64,000 bases of DNA from Gluconacetobacter takamatsuzukensis (GCF_014174275.1 NZ_JABEQK010000003.1:310001-374000), one strand, 5' to 3'. Numbered from the stretch's first letter, positions 1 to 8,839 are shown. Notes: generated by a model from the sequence alone, not told the origin. Numbers and translations are program-made.

Positions 1-917
1 TGGTCTGGATCGCGGCCGCCACGCCGCCGCGCCAGCTCGGGTCGGCCGCCGGCTGGTTCTGGTTCGCCTTCTCCGGCGGCCTGCCCACCCTGGGCTCGCT
101 CTTCGCCAGCGCCACCATCCCCATGGTCGGCGAGGTGCCGACCTTCTGGCTGTCACTGGTGCTGGTGGTCGCGGGCGGCTGCGTCGCGCTGCTGATGACG
201 CACGAACCGCGTGGCGCCAGCCGCCTGGCACCGCCCGACGTCTCGGTGCGCGGCATCTTCTTCGGCTCGATCTCCATCCTGTGGCGCGAGCCCAAGACGT
301 TCATGGCGATGATCATCCGGACCATCAACACCTCGTCCGAATATGCGTTCCTGGTGATCATGCCCGCCTTCTTCACCAAGGTGGTCGGCTTCACCCTGTC
401 GCAGTGGCTGGTGCTGCTCTCGATCGTGTTCCTCAGCAACATCCTGTTCAACCTGATGTCGGGCATGCTGGCCGACCGGCTGGGCCATCGGACGGTGGTC
501 TCGGTCGCAGGCTGCCTCGGCGCCGCGATCTCGGTCCCGGCCTTCTATTATGTGCCCCTGGCCTATCACGGCAATTTCCTTGTCGCGGCACTGGTGGGCA
601 TCTTCTACGGCGCGACCATCGCGGCCTTCGTCCCTCTCTCCGGCCTGGTCCCGCAGATCTGCCCGAAAGAGAAGGCTGCGGCATTGTCGGCCCTGGGCCT
701 CGGCGCTGGCGCCAGCACCTGGGTCGGGCCGGCCATCGTCACCTGGTTCCAGTCCTGGCATGGGATCGAGGGGATCATCTGGATCTTCTCCGGCCTCTAT
801 GTCTTTGCCGGCGTGCTGACGCTGTCCCTCTCGATTCCGGAACATGCGCGCAAATACATGCAGCAGGCCCGCGCCCGGGGCGAAAACCTGCACGAAGGCG
901 CCGCCGCCTTCCACTGA
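1..917 (+). CDS. MFS transporter, polyol permease-like (5' truncated)
   Basis: The reading frame is open from the window's left edge (codons from base 3), so the N-terminus lies outside. The visible part has the hydrophobic segments of the second half of a 12-helix major facilitator, with the cytoplasmic-loop motif MLADRLGHRTVVS (a DRxGRR-like signature) and a late helix containing PQICPKEKAAALSALGLGAG. This resembles the RbtT/DalT/CsbX polyol (ribitol/arabitol) permease group, which would make it an inner-membrane proton-driven sugar-alcohol importer; that substrate is inference from family resemblance. The next gene is convergent, with a hairpin between them, so this is the last gene of its unit. 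Membership of MFS is secure, substrate is not. Confidence 0.75.
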   Translation, partial: VWIAAATPPRQLGSAAGWFWFAFSGGLPTLGSLFASATIPMVGEVPTFWLSLVLVVAGGCVALLMTHEPRGASRLAPPDVSVRGIFFGSISILWREPKTFMAMIIRTINTSSEYAFLVIMPAFFTKVVGFTLSQWLVLLSIVFLSNILFNLMSGMLADRLGHRTVVSVAGCLGAAISVPAFYYVPLAYHGNFLVAALVGIFYGATIAAFVPLSGLVPQICPKEKAAALSALGLGAGASTWVGPAIVTWFQSWHGIEGIIWIFSGLYVFAGVLTLSLSIPEHARKYMQQARARGENLHEGAAAFH

Positions 918-927
918 GGCAGGGCAC

Positions 928-958
928 GCACCCGGCCGCACCACAGGCAGCCGGGTGC
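928..958. terminator. Hairpin between convergent genes
   Basis: Perfect 9-bp inverted repeat GCACCCGGC (928-936) and GCCGGGTGC (950-958) with a 13-nt loop, placed between the MFS stop (917) and the hemD stop (961). There is no T-tract on either side, so it may be a bidirectional stop that needs help or simply an RNA 3'-end stabiliser. Confidence 0.5.
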
Positions 959-960
959 CA

Positions 961-1695
961 CTACCGGGCGGCGGACCCTTCCGCCTCCCCCGCCACCCCC
1001 AGCAGGTCGAGCATCGCGGCCTGGTCTGGGGTGGCGGCCCGGACGATCTCCCGCCAGGGCGCCGCGCCGAGAATCCCGGCCGCCCTGTCGGAAATCGCGA
1101 TGGCCCGCGCGCTCCGCAGCCCCTCCCGCACGTCGCGCGGCAGATGCCGCAGGAACTGGCGCGCGGTCTCGGCCGAGAAGAACAGGGCAGCGTCCACCCC
1201 GCCCGGCCCGATCATCGCCCGCAAGGCCTCCGGGGCCGGCATCCCGGGCCGGATGCGATACACGCACCGCCGGACGACCCTGAAGCCACCCCCGCGCAAA
1301 GCCGTCACCAGATCCATCCCATATCCCGGCGCCGTCGCCAGCAGCAGCGCACCCGCCGAAGGCCGCCATTCCGCCCGCACCAGGTCGGCCAACGCCTCGG
1401 CCGTGCCCTCCGCCGCCGTCACATGCACGAAGCCCGCCGCACGCGCACGGCGTGCCGTGGCCGCACCGACCGCCAGAACCGGCATGTCCGCCGGCACCCG
1501 CCCGGCCAGCGCGGTAACGGCCTGCCCGCTCGTGACCAGGATCGCCTGCACCCCCCGCACCGGCAGCGCCGCGCGCAGGATCGTCTCGGCACGCAAGGCC
1601 GGCAGCGCCACGGCATGCCAGCCCAGCGCCGTCACGGCCGCCATGGTTTCGCTCAGGCCCGGTTCGGGCCGGGTGACCAGCACCGCCGGTCGCAA
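961..1695 (-). CDS. hemD: Uroporphyrinogen-III synthase
   Basis: HemD cyclises hydroxymethylbilane with inversion of ring D to give uroporphyrinogen III, the cytosolic step after HemC. The homologous part starts at AVLVTRPEPGLSETMAAV and shows the usual weakly conserved two-domain HemD fold, with TSGQAVTALAGR near the middle and ALFFSAETARQFL in the second domain. I chose a TTG start at 1695 because it sits just before the conserved VLVTRPEPG strand, leaves 28 bp after the hemC stop and gives a normal 244 residues. An ATG at 1797 in the same frame would add 34 residues that read through the end of hemC and look unlike HemD. It is cotranscribed with hemC just upstream. HemD sequences diverge greatly, so the call rests partly on the hemC neighbour. 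Confidence 0.85.
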   Translation of the reverse strand: MRPAVLVTRPEPGLSETMAAVTALGWHAVALPALRAETILRAALPVRGVQAILVTSGQAVTALAGRVPADMPVLAVGAATARRARAAGFVHVTAAEGTAEALADLVRAEWRPSAGALLLATAPGYGMDLVTALRGGGFRVVRRCVYRIRPGMPAPEALRAMIGPGGVDAALFFSAETARQFLRHLPRDVREGLRSARAIAISDRAAGILGAAPWREIVRAATPDQAAMLDLLGVAGEAEGSAAR

Positions 1696-1723
1696 CCCGC
1701 CGGATGGCGGGTCGGTCGGCAGA

Positions 1724-2824
1724 TCAGGGCGCAAAAATATCCGCGGGGCTGTCGGCGCGCAGGCTGTGGCCCAGTTCGCGCCCCATCCGCTCGGCATCGG
1801 CCGGCGCGCCGGTCACGACGCGCCGCAGCAGGAACGACCCGTCCTCCCGCGCCACCAGCCCGGTCAGGCGCAGCACCGGCCCGCCCCCCTGTGCATCGTC
1901 GATCAGGCGGGCATAGCCGCCGATCGGCGTGCGGCACGATCCGTCCAGCTCCGCCAGCAGGGCGCGCTCGGCGGTGGAAACGGCCCGCGCCTCGTAATCC
2001 TCGATCGCCGCCAGCAGCTCGCGCAGTTCCAGGTCGCTCTCGCGCACCGTCACGCCCACGATCCCCTGGCCGGCCGCCGGCACCATGATCTCGGGGTCGA
2101 GAATGATATCCGCGCGGTCGCCCATGCCCAGCCGGCGCAGGCCGGCCAGCGCCAGCAGGGTGGCATCGCACTGCCCCGCCGCCAGCTTGTCCAGCCGCGT
2201 CTGCACATTGCCCCGCAGCAGGCCGAAGCGCAGGTCGGGCCGCTGGTGCAGCATCTGGGCCTGCCGCCGCACCGACGCGCAGCCGACCAGCGCGTCGCGC
2301 GGCAGGGCGTCGAACGGCGCCGCCGGGTCCACCGTCTCCGGCCGGCCCTCGCCGGGGCGCAATATCAGTACGTCGCGCGCATCCTCGCGCCGCAGGGTGC
2401 AGGCCAGCACCAGCCCGGGCGGCAGCGTGGTTTCCAGGTCCTTCAGGCTATGGACCGCGAAATCGATCCGCCCGTCCGACAGCGCGTCATGGATTTCCTT
2501 GGCGAACAGCCCCTTGCCGCCGATTTCCGCCAGCCGGCGGTTCTGCACCTGGTCGCCCGTGGTGCTGATCTGGTGCTCCTGGAACGCCCCCATGTCGCGC
2601 AGCACGGGGCAGAAACGCGTCAGCATGGTCAGGAAGGCCCGCGTCTGCACCAGCGCCAGCGGCGACGCCCGCGTGCCCACACGCAGCGGCAGCTGGCGGC
2701 GATGCGGCAGGGCCGGGCGCAGCACGCCCTGCTTCTGGCGCGCGGCGGCCTCGGCCGCGATCTTTTGCAAGGCCGAAGCCCGGGCGGCGGACCCGTCAGA
2801 GACGGAGGACGGAGCGAAAACCAT
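1724..2824 (-). CDS. hemC: Hydroxymethylbilane synthase (porphobilinogen deaminase)
   Basis: Polymerises four porphobilinogens into hydroxymethylbilane in the cytosol for heme and corrinoid synthesis. Clear HemC hallmarks are LRVGTRASPLALVQ (about residues 47-60), ISTTGDQVQNRRL, HSLKDLETTLPPG with the substrate-binding Lys-Asp (about 128-129), and ELDGSCRTPIGGYA carrying the dipyrromethane-cofactor cysteine (Cys297). At 366 residues it is about 45 longer than typical, because roughly 45 alanine-rich residues precede the conserved start; a shorter start is possible but the ATG at 2824 is in frame and intergenic space upstream is short. It is divergent from tsaD with 71 bp between them and is followed by hemD. 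Confidence 0.95.
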   Translation of the reverse strand: MVFAPSSVSDGSAARASALQKIAAEAAARQKQGVLRPALPHRRQLPLRVGTRASPLALVQTRAFLTMLTRFCPVLRDMGAFQEHQISTTGDQVQNRRLAEIGGKGLFAKEIHDALSDGRIDFAVHSLKDLETTLPPGLVLACTLRREDARDVLILRPGEGRPETVDPAAPFDALPRDALVGCASVRRQAQMLHQRPDLRFGLLRGNVQTRLDKLAAGQCDATLLALAGLRRLGMGDRADIILDPEIMVPAAGQGIVGVTVRESDLELRELLAAIEDYEARAVSTAERALLAELDGSCRTPIGGYARLIDDAQGGGPVLRLTGLVAREDGSFLLRRVVTGAPADAERMGRELGHSLRADSPADIFAP

Positions 2825-2895
2825 CCGCTGTCTCTATTACCGCGACGCCCCGAAGAAAAGATGACATAACGCCCGACGGAACTGTCTTTTGCGCA
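2825..2895. promoter_or_regulatory. Divergent hemC / tsaD intergenic region
   Basis: A 71-bp gap between oppositely oriented start codons must hold both promoters or their cores. It is clearly lower in GC than the flanking genes, consistent with promoters, but I cannot define convincing -35/-10 pairs by eye. Confidence 0.4.
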
Positions 2896-4032
2896 ATGAT
2901 CATGTCTTCTCCCCCCCTCGGCGCCCCGGCGCCGGCCGAATCGGCGGCCCAGACCCCTGTCCTGGCGCCTGTTCTGGCGATCGAATCGTCCTGCGACGAC
3001 ACCGCCTGCGCCATCCTGGCGCCTGACGGCACCATCCTGGCCGAAACCGTGCTGTCCCAGTCCGGGCACATCCCCTTCGGCGGCGTGGTGCCCGAAATCG
3101 CGGCCCGCGCCCATCTGGCGGCGCTGCCCGGCCAGGTACGCCGCACGCTCGACGCCGCCGGATTGCCGGCCGAGGCCCTGGGCGCCGTCGCCGCCAGCAC
3201 CGGCCCGGGCCTGATCGGCGGGCTGATCGTGGGGGCCGGCGTCGGCAAGGGGCTCGCGGTGGCGCTGGGCCGGCCGTTCGTCGCCGTGAACCATATCGAG
3301 GCCCACGCCCTGACCGCGCGCCTGCCCGGCCTGGTGCCCGGCGGCGCCCCGTTCCCGTACCTGCTGCTGCTGGTCTCGGGCGGCCATTGCCAATGTATCG
3401 CCGTCGAGGGCGTGGGCCGCTATCGCAAGCTGGGCGGCACGATCGACGACGCCGCCGGCGAGGCCTTCGACAAGGTGGCGAAGATGCTCGGCCTGGGCTG
3501 GCCCGGCGGCCCTGCGGTCGAAGCCCTGGCGCGCGAGGGTGACCCCGCACCCTGGCCGCTGCCCCGCCCGCTGCACGGCCGCCCGGGCTGCGACTTCTCG
3601 TTCTCCGGCCTCAAAACCGCCGTGGCGCAGAAACTCGCGCCCTACGACAATGGCGCCCTGCCCCGCCCGGTCGCCGCCGGCATCGCCGCCAGCTTCCAGA
3701 ACGCGGTGGCCGATATCGTGGCCGACCGCGTCGCACACGCGCTGGACATGATGCCGGACGCCACCCTGCTGGTCGCGGCCGGCGGCGTCGCCGCCAACGG
3801 CGCCCTGCGCGCGCGGCTCGATGCGCTGGCCCGGGCGCGCGGCCTGCCCTTCGCCGCCCCGCCGCTGCGCCTGTGCACCGACAATGCGGTGATGGTGGGC
3901 TGGGCGGCCATCGAGACGATGCGCGCCCGCCACGCATTGGGCCTGCCGCCGGTGGACGATCTCGCCCTGCTGCCCCGCCCGCGCTGGCCGCTGGACCAGA
4001 TGGCGGCACGATTCGACGCGAGCGCCGCATGA
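2896..4032 (+). CDS. tsaD: tRNA N6-adenosine threonylcarbamoyltransferase
   Basis: Transfers the threonylcarbamoyl group to A37 of ANN-decoding tRNAs (t6A), acting in the TsaBDE complex. It has the ASKHA-fold signature IESSCDDTACAIL (about residues 29-41), the metal-binding NHIEAH histidines (His133 and His137), LLLVSGGHCQ and the C-terminal DNAVMVGWAAIE motif with the third metal ligand Asp. At 378 residues it is slightly longer than usual because of an Ala/Pro-rich leader of about 25 residues. Its stop overlaps the rlmJ start (ATGA), so the two are translationally coupled, and gpsA follows. A tsaD-gpsA neighbourhood is common in alphaproteobacteria. Confidence 0.97.
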   Translation: MIMSSPPLGAPAPAESAAQTPVLAPVLAIESSCDDTACAILAPDGTILAETVLSQSGHIPFGGVVPEIAARAHLAALPGQVRRTLDAAGLPAEALGAVAASTGPGLIGGLIVGAGVGKGLAVALGRPFVAVNHIEAHALTARLPGLVPGGAPFPYLLLLVSGGHCQCIAVEGVGRYRKLGGTIDDAAGEAFDKVAKMLGLGWPGGPAVEALAREGDPAPWPLPRPLHGRPGCDFSFSGLKTAVAQKLAPYDNGALPRPVAAGIAASFQNAVADIVADRVAHALDMMPDATLLVAAGGVAANGALRARLDALARARGLPFAAPPLRLCTDNAVMVGWAAIETMRARHALGLPPVDDLALLPRPRWPLDQMAARFDASAA

Positions 4033-4856
4033 ACTACCGTCACGCCTTCCACGCCGGCAATTTCGCCGACTGCATGAAGCACGCGCTGCTGGTGCTGCTG
4101 CTCCAGGCGCTGGCCCGCAAGCCGGCGGCCTTTTCGGTGCTGGATACCCATGCCGGTATCGGGCGCTACGATCTGGGCGGCGATCAGGCCACCCGCACCA
4201 TGGAATGGCAGGGCGGGATCGGCCGCCTGCTCGACGCTCCGCCGGCCGACCTGCCGCCGGCCTATCTGGACCTGGTGCGCCAGGCCGGCGCACCCGCAAT
4301 CTATCCCGGCTCTCCCCTGATCGCGGCGATGATGCTGCGGCCGCAGGACCGGCTGGTATGCTGCGAACTGCACCCCGAGGACAGCCGGATGCTGCGGCGC
4401 CTGTTCGCCGGCAACAGCCAGGTCTCGATCCACGCCCGCGACGGCTACGCCGCCCTGGGCGCCCTGCTGCCGCCGCGCGAGGCCAGACGCGGCCTGGTGC
4501 TGATCGACCCGCCGTTCGAACAACCCGACGAATTCGCCCGCCTGGTCGAAGGGCTGGCCACGGCGCACCGCAGATTCGCCGCCGGCATCCTCGCGGGCTG
4601 GTATCCGATCAAGCACCGCGCGCCCGTCCGCGCCTTCCTCGATTCGCTGCGCGATTCGGGGATTCGCGACATCGTGGCGCTGGAACTCACCCTGCGCCCG
4701 CCGCTCGACCCCGCGCGCCTCAACGGATGCGGGCTGGTGGTGATCAATCCCCCCTTCGGCTTCGCCGAAGCCGCCCTTCCGGCCCTGCGCGCCCTGACCC
4801 ATCTCTCCCCCGACGGCACGGGAGAGGCGAGCGTCACGCGCATCGTGGAGGAATAG
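4029..4856 (+). CDS. rlmJ: 23S rRNA (adenine-2030-N6)-methyltransferase
   Basis: SAM-dependent methylation of A2030 in 23S rRNA. The start MNYRHAFHAGNFADCMKHAL is characteristic of RlmJ, followed by LDTHAGIGRYDL (SAM loop) and the catalytic N6-adenine motif DPPF at residues 160-163. The 275-residue length matches the family. A longer in-frame extension back into tsaD exists, but the ATG at 4029 overlapping the tsaD stop is the correct start because the family's conserved N-terminus begins exactly there. gpsA starts four bases after its stop, so it sits inside a tight three-gene unit. Confidence 0.95.
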   Translation: MNYRHAFHAGNFADCMKHALLVLLLQALARKPAAFSVLDTHAGIGRYDLGGDQATRTMEWQGGIGRLLDAPPADLPPAYLDLVRQAGAPAIYPGSPLIAAMMLRPQDRLVCCELHPEDSRMLRRLFAGNSQVSIHARDGYAALGALLPPREARRGLVLIDPPFEQPDEFARLVEGLATAHRRFAAGILAGWYPIKHRAPVRAFLDSLRDSGIRDIVALELTLRPPLDPARLNGCGLVVINPPFGFAEAALPALRALTHLSPDGTGEASVTRIVEE

Positions 4857-4860
4857 GACC

Positions 4861-5823
4861 ATGGCAGCCGCACGCATCGCCGTCATCGGGGCCGGCGCCT
4901 GGGGCATCGCCCTCGCAGTCCAGGCCGCCCGCGCCGGGGCGCAGGTCCATCTGTGGGCCCGTCACCCCCAGACCCTGACCGACACCCGCACCCTGCCCCG
5001 CCTGCCCGCCATCGCCCTGCCCGAGGCGATCACGGTGACCGACGCGATGCCCACCCAAGCCGACGCGGTGCTGCTGGCGGTGCCGATGCAGCATCTGCGC
5101 GCCGTGCTGGCGCACATCCCTGCCGCCGGCCCCATGATCGCCTGCTGCAAGGGCGTGGAGCGCGACACGCTGGCACTGCCGTTGCAGGTCATCGCGGACC
5201 GCCATCCCGACCTGCCGCGCGCGGTGCTCTCCGGCCCCAATTTCGCGCATGAGGTGGCACAGGGCCTGCCCACCGCCGCCGTGCTGGCCTGCGCCGACCT
5301 GTCGCTGGCCCGCACCCTGGCCGATCACCTGACCACGGCGACCTTCCGCCTCTATGCCAGCGACGACGCAATCGGCGTACAGGTCGGCGGGGCGGCGAAG
5401 AACGTCATCGCCATCGCGGCCGGCGCCACCATCGGCGCGGGCCTGGGCGAAAACGCCCGTGCCTCGCTGATCACGCGCGGCCTTGCCGAACTCGGCCGCC
5501 TGGCCCTGGGGCTGGGCGGCCGCGCTGGCACCCTGTCGGGCCTGGCGGGGGTGGGCGACCTCATCCTGACCTGCACCGGCCCGTCGTCGCGCAATTTCAG
5601 CCTCGGCCTGGCGCTGGGCCGGGGCGAATCGCTGGCCGCGATCCTGGGCAGCCGCACCACCGTCGCCGAAGGGGTCGCCACCGCCCCCGCCCTCCTCGCC
5701 CTCGCCCGCACCCACGGCATCGCCGTACCGGTCATCGAAACAATGTCGCTGCTGCTGGCGGGCGATATCGGCCTGGGCGAAGCCCGCGACCGCCTGCTCA
5801 GCCGCCCGGTCGGGATCGAATAA
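4861..5823 (+). CDS. gpsA: Glycerol-3-phosphate dehydrogenase [NAD(P)+]
   Basis: Reduces dihydroxyacetone phosphate to sn-glycerol-3-phosphate, the backbone for phospholipids. It has the N-terminal Rossmann motif GAGAWG (residues 10-15), SGPNFAHEVA (124-133), the catalytic lysine in GGAAKN (Lys180), and the downstream GLAGVGDLILTC block. The 320-residue length is normal. It is the third gene after tsaD and rlmJ, with only 4 bp between rlmJ stop and gpsA start. The next gene is convergent. Confidence 0.96.
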   Translation: MAAARIAVIGAGAWGIALAVQAARAGAQVHLWARHPQTLTDTRTLPRLPAIALPEAITVTDAMPTQADAVLLAVPMQHLRAVLAHIPAAGPMIACCKGVERDTLALPLQVIADRHPDLPRAVLSGPNFAHEVAQGLPTAAVLACADLSLARTLADHLTTATFRLYASDDAIGVQVGGAAKNVIAIAAGATIGAGLGENARASLITRGLAELGRLALGLGGRAGTLSGLAGVGDLILTCTGPSSRNFSLGLALGRGESLAAILGSRTTVAEGVATAPALLALARTHGIAVPVIETMSLLLAGDIGLGEARDRLLSRPVGIE

Positions 5824-5838
5824 TCCCCGCCCCGCGCC

Positions 5839-5854
5839 CCGGCAGGCCCGCCGG
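5839..5854. terminator. Weak hairpin between gpsA and the M20 peptidase
   Basis: CCGGC (5839-5843) and GCCGG (5850-5854) form a 5-bp stem with a 6-nt loop in the 32-bp gap between two convergent genes. No T-tract follows, so termination is only a suggestion. Confidence 0.3.
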
Positions 5855-5855
5855 C

Positions 5856-7394
5856 CTAGCGCGAAAGATCCGTCACCAGCACCGCAACGATATCCAGGGC
5901 CGGCCCCACGCTGGAGACGGGCGTCCGCTCGTTCAGCCCATGCATGAAGGAATCCGAATTCTTGATGAAGAGCGGGCTGACGGCATAGCTCGGCACCCCG
6001 TGGGAGCGGAACCACATGCTGTCGCTGGCACCCGATCCCAGTGACGGAAAAACGGCCACGCCCGGATAGGCACCATGCACGGCATGCTCGATGGCCCGGA
6101 CCACATCCTCACGCATGGGCGATGCCGGCGTCTCGACCGACCCTTCCGTCACATCCGTGATCGTCAGAGCCGGATCGGCCGCCGCCTGCCGCAGTTCGTT
6201 CAGGATTTCGGCACGCGGATGGCCGGGAAAGATCCGGCAGTTGATATCGGCCGTCACCCGCTGCGGCAGGGCATTGAGGGCATGGCCGCCATTGATCTCG
6301 GTCACGACGCAGGTGGTGCCGATACGCCCGACGAATGACGGGTCGGCGGACAGGGTCTCGATGGCACCCTCATTCGTCGGCTCGGCGGCAAAGGCCCGCA
6401 TTGCCGCCCCGATCGACGCCGACTCCCATTGCGCCGCACCCAGGAAATACCCCCGGCTCAGATCGTTGATCTCGGGCCGGAAGCGATAATGCTGGATACG
6501 CAGCAGGTCCGCCGCCATCTCGTCGATTGCATTCAGCGGGCTGGGCTCCGAGGAATGGCCGCCGGGGTTGGTGACGACCATCTGGTAGTCGGCATAGGTC
6601 TTCTCGCCGCCTTCCCAGGCGAAATAATCGGGCTTGCCGGTCTTCTCGTCGATGACGCCGTTCGCGCCATCCACGTTCAGCACCAGCTCGGCGCCCGACA
6701 GCTTGTCCGCGATGATGGCACCCGTCGCCATCGCCGTTTCCTCGTCGCCGGAAAATTCGATGATGACGTCACGCCGGGGCCTGTATCCCGCGCGCTTCAG
6801 CCCGATCAGCGCCTCGATCGCAATGGCGTCGTCCAGCTTCATGTCCGTCGCGCCGCGCCCCAGCAGGAACCCCTTCTGGATGACCGCCTTGAACGGATCG
6901 TGCGTCCAGTCCCCGGCCTTCGCCTCGACGACATCCATATGCCCCGAAATCACCAGCGGCTTGAGCGACGGGTCGCTCCCCGGCCAGCGCGCGATCAGAT
7001 ACGCCGTGTCCCCCACGGGCGTGATCGCGATATCGGAGGCCGCGAACCCGCCCGCGATCAGCGCGTCCCGAAACAATTGCGCCACCTGCGGCGTCTGGTT
7101 GCCGGGTCCGGCGACCGAGCGCAGCGCAATCGCCTTTTCCGCCAGCGCCAGCGACGCCTCCACCGCATGGCGGTCGCCGACCGGCGCCGACCAGGCCTGC
7201 CCCACGGCACCCACCGCAAGGGCAATCCCCAGCACAGGCCCATACACGCCGCAGGTCCCGAAAAAGCCGGAAGCAGCACCCTCTTTCAGGAATCGGCGCC
7301 GATGCGCGACCGGCACGCCATGGGATGAAATCGTATCGATCCGCCGAATGGAACAATCGCCGTTTTCAGGCCGGAAGAGCGTGCGCAGGAACAA
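5856..7394 (-). CDS. M20-family metallopeptidase, exported
   Basis: Zinc-dependent hydrolase of the M20/M25/M40 family, acting on small peptides or N-acyl amino acids. Metal-site motifs are visible: SGHMDVVEA, GRGATDMKLDDA, and GDEETAM with the catalytic Glu and adjacent metal-ligand Glu; a lid domain follows. The N-terminus contains HRRRFLKEG, a twin-arginine motif, followed by a hydrophobic stretch ending in WSAPVG, so it is probably exported folded by the Tat system. The coordinates use a TTG start at 7394, preceded at nine bases by GAGG. A GTG at 7316 would put the arginines at residues 6-8 in a classical short leader but has no evident ribosome site. It lies alone between convergent gpsA and a same-strand transporter gene. 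Confidence 0.88.
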   Translation of the reverse strand: MFLRTLFRPENGDCSIRRIDTISSHGVPVAHRRRFLKEGAASGFFGTCGVYGPVLGIALAVGAVGQAWSAPVGDRHAVEASLALAEKAIALRSVAGPGNQTPQVAQLFRDALIAGGFAASDIAITPVGDTAYLIARWPGSDPSLKPLVISGHMDVVEAKAGDWTHDPFKAVIQKGFLLGRGATDMKLDDAIAIEALIGLKRAGYRPRRDVIIEFSGDEETAMATGAIIADKLSGAELVLNVDGANGVIDEKTGKPDYFAWEGGEKTYADYQMVVTNPGGHSSEPSPLNAIDEMAADLLRIQHYRFRPEINDLSRGYFLGAAQWESASIGAAMRAFAAEPTNEGAIETLSADPSFVGRIGTTCVVTEINGGHALNALPQRVTADINCRIFPGHPRAEILNELRQAAADPALTITDVTEGSVETPASPMREDVVRAIEHAVHGAYPGVAVFPSLGSGASDSMWFRSHGVPSYAVSPLFIKNSDSFMHGLNERTPVSSVGPALDIVAVLVTDLSR

Positions 7395-7551
7395 TGGAAT
7401 CAGCCTCGAAAGTTATCGCCACGTAACAATTCCCCCGACCTTGGATGAAAAGCCACATATCGACAATAGCTTACCGCTTGCCCGCCGCCACCTCGCCAAC
7501 CGGGCTCATATCAAATTATCGATATTTCCCGCATATCCCCCACCGGGGACC

Positions 7552-8793
7552 CTACCCGATGAACATGCCGGCAATGGTGGCACTCGCGAAATTCGACAGC
7601 GATCCGGCAAACACCGCGCGCACGCCCATGCTGGCCACCTCCCCCCGCCGCTCGGGGGCAATGCTGCCGAAGCCCGCGATCAGGATGCCGACAGAGGACA
7701 GATTGGCAAACCCGCACAAGGCGAAGGAGGCAATCGCCAGCGCACGCGGGTCGAGCGTCGCGTCATGGAAATGCGGCGCCAGCGCGACATAGGCCACGAA
7801 TTCGTTGAACACCAGCTTCTGCCCCATGATCGCGCCGACCATGCCGCTTTCATGCCACGGCACCCCGATCAGCCACGCCAGCGGGGCGAAGATCACGCCG
7901 AAGATCGTCTCCAGCGACAGGTCGCCCAGCCCCAGCCAGCCGCCCAGCCCATGGATCAGCCCGTTGGCCAGCGCGATCAGCCCGATGAACGCGATCAGCA
8001 TCCCGCCCACGGCAACCGCAACGCCGACGCCGCTGGCGGTACCGATGGCGATGGCCTCGAAGACATTGACCGGATGCTCGTGGCCGAATTCCAGGTCGAG
8101 GCCCGAGACACGCGTCTGCGCCCGCGACGGCATCAGGATCTTGGCAAACAGCAGCCCGCCCGGAATCGCCATCACCGACGCCGCCAACAGGTAATCCATC
8201 GGCACGCCCAGCCCGGCATAGCCCACCAGCACCGACCCGGCGACCGATGCGGTGCCGCTGCACATGACGGCAAACAGTTCCTCGCGCGTCAGCAGCGGCA
8301 CATAGGGCCGCAGCGCCACCGGCATCTCGCTCTGGCCGAGAAAGATCGTCGTGACGGCGGAAAAGGATTCGATCATCGAGGTCCCGAGCACCCGCCGCAG
8401 CACCCCGCCCAGCAGCCGCGCCAGATGCTGCATGATGCGGTAATAGTACAGGATCGCGATCAGCGCCGAGATATAGGCGATCTGCGGCAGGATCCGGAGC
8501 GCGAAGATAAAGCCCCCGCCGGGAAACAGCGTGTCCATGCGCGGGCCGACCAGCGGGCCGAACAGGAAGGCGCTGCCCTGCGCGCCATAGCCCAGCACGG
8601 TATCGACGGCACCCGAGATCACATGCAGCGCCACCCGCCCCGGCGGCACGAACAGGATCAGCCCGCCCAGCGCCACCTGCATGGCCACGGCGGCCAGCAC
8701 GATCCTGGGGCGGATCCCCCGCCGGTCCGCCGAAAAGGCCACCGCCAGCGCAATCAGGCAGGCCAGCCCGAGAATTCCATGCAGGACCGCCAT
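7552..8793 (-). CDS. Concentrative nucleoside transporter (NupC/CNT family)
   Basis: Predicted inner-membrane importer of nucleosides driven by a cation gradient. The protein (413 residues) is highly hydrophobic with the three CNT blocks in order: a short N-terminal helix pair, the gate region, and the C-terminal half with QSEMPVALRPY, MCSGTASVAGSVL and NEFVAYVAL, all typical of NupC. Length is standard for bacterial CNTs (about 400). Start at 8793 is an ATG. A tandem 14-bp direct repeat sits 16 bases upstream, between this gene and divergent gpx. Exact nucleoside preference cannot be read. Confidence 0.92.
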   Translation of the reverse strand: MAVLHGILGLACLIALAVAFSADRRGIRPRIVLAAVAMQVALGGLILFVPPGRVALHVISGAVDTVLGYGAQGSAFLFGPLVGPRMDTLFPGGGFIFALRILPQIAYISALIAILYYYRIMQHLARLLGGVLRRVLGTSMIESFSAVTTIFLGQSEMPVALRPYVPLLTREELFAVMCSGTASVAGSVLVGYAGLGVPMDYLLAASVMAIPGGLLFAKILMPSRAQTRVSGLDLEFGHEHPVNVFEAIAIGTASGVGVAVAVGGMLIAFIGLIALANGLIHGLGGWLGLGDLSLETIFGVIFAPLAWLIGVPWHESGMVGAIMGQKLVFNEFVAYVALAPHFHDATLDPRALAIASFALCGFANLSSVGILIAGFGSIAPERRGEVASMGVRAVFAGSLSNFASATIAGMFIG

Positions 8794-8809
8794 TCCACCC
8801 TACCAATCC

Positions 8810-8839
8810 AAAACCGTAACGACCCAAAACCGAAACGAC
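8810..8839. repeat. Tandem 14-bp direct repeat between nucleoside transporter and gpx
   Basis: AAAACCGTAACGAC (8810-8823) and AAAACCGAAACGAC (8826-8839) differ at one base and are separated by CC, giving a 16-bp period. They lie just upstream of the transporter's start codon on the minus strand and 126 bp from gpx. Candidate regulator-binding repeats; no factor can be assigned. Confidence 0.5.

Noticed and set aside
281-2869. Long 862-codon open frame on the plus strand across hemD/hemC
   Set aside because: It is antisense to recognisable hemD and hemC, is rich in Arg, Pro and His, and has no family features; typical GC-rich shadow frame.
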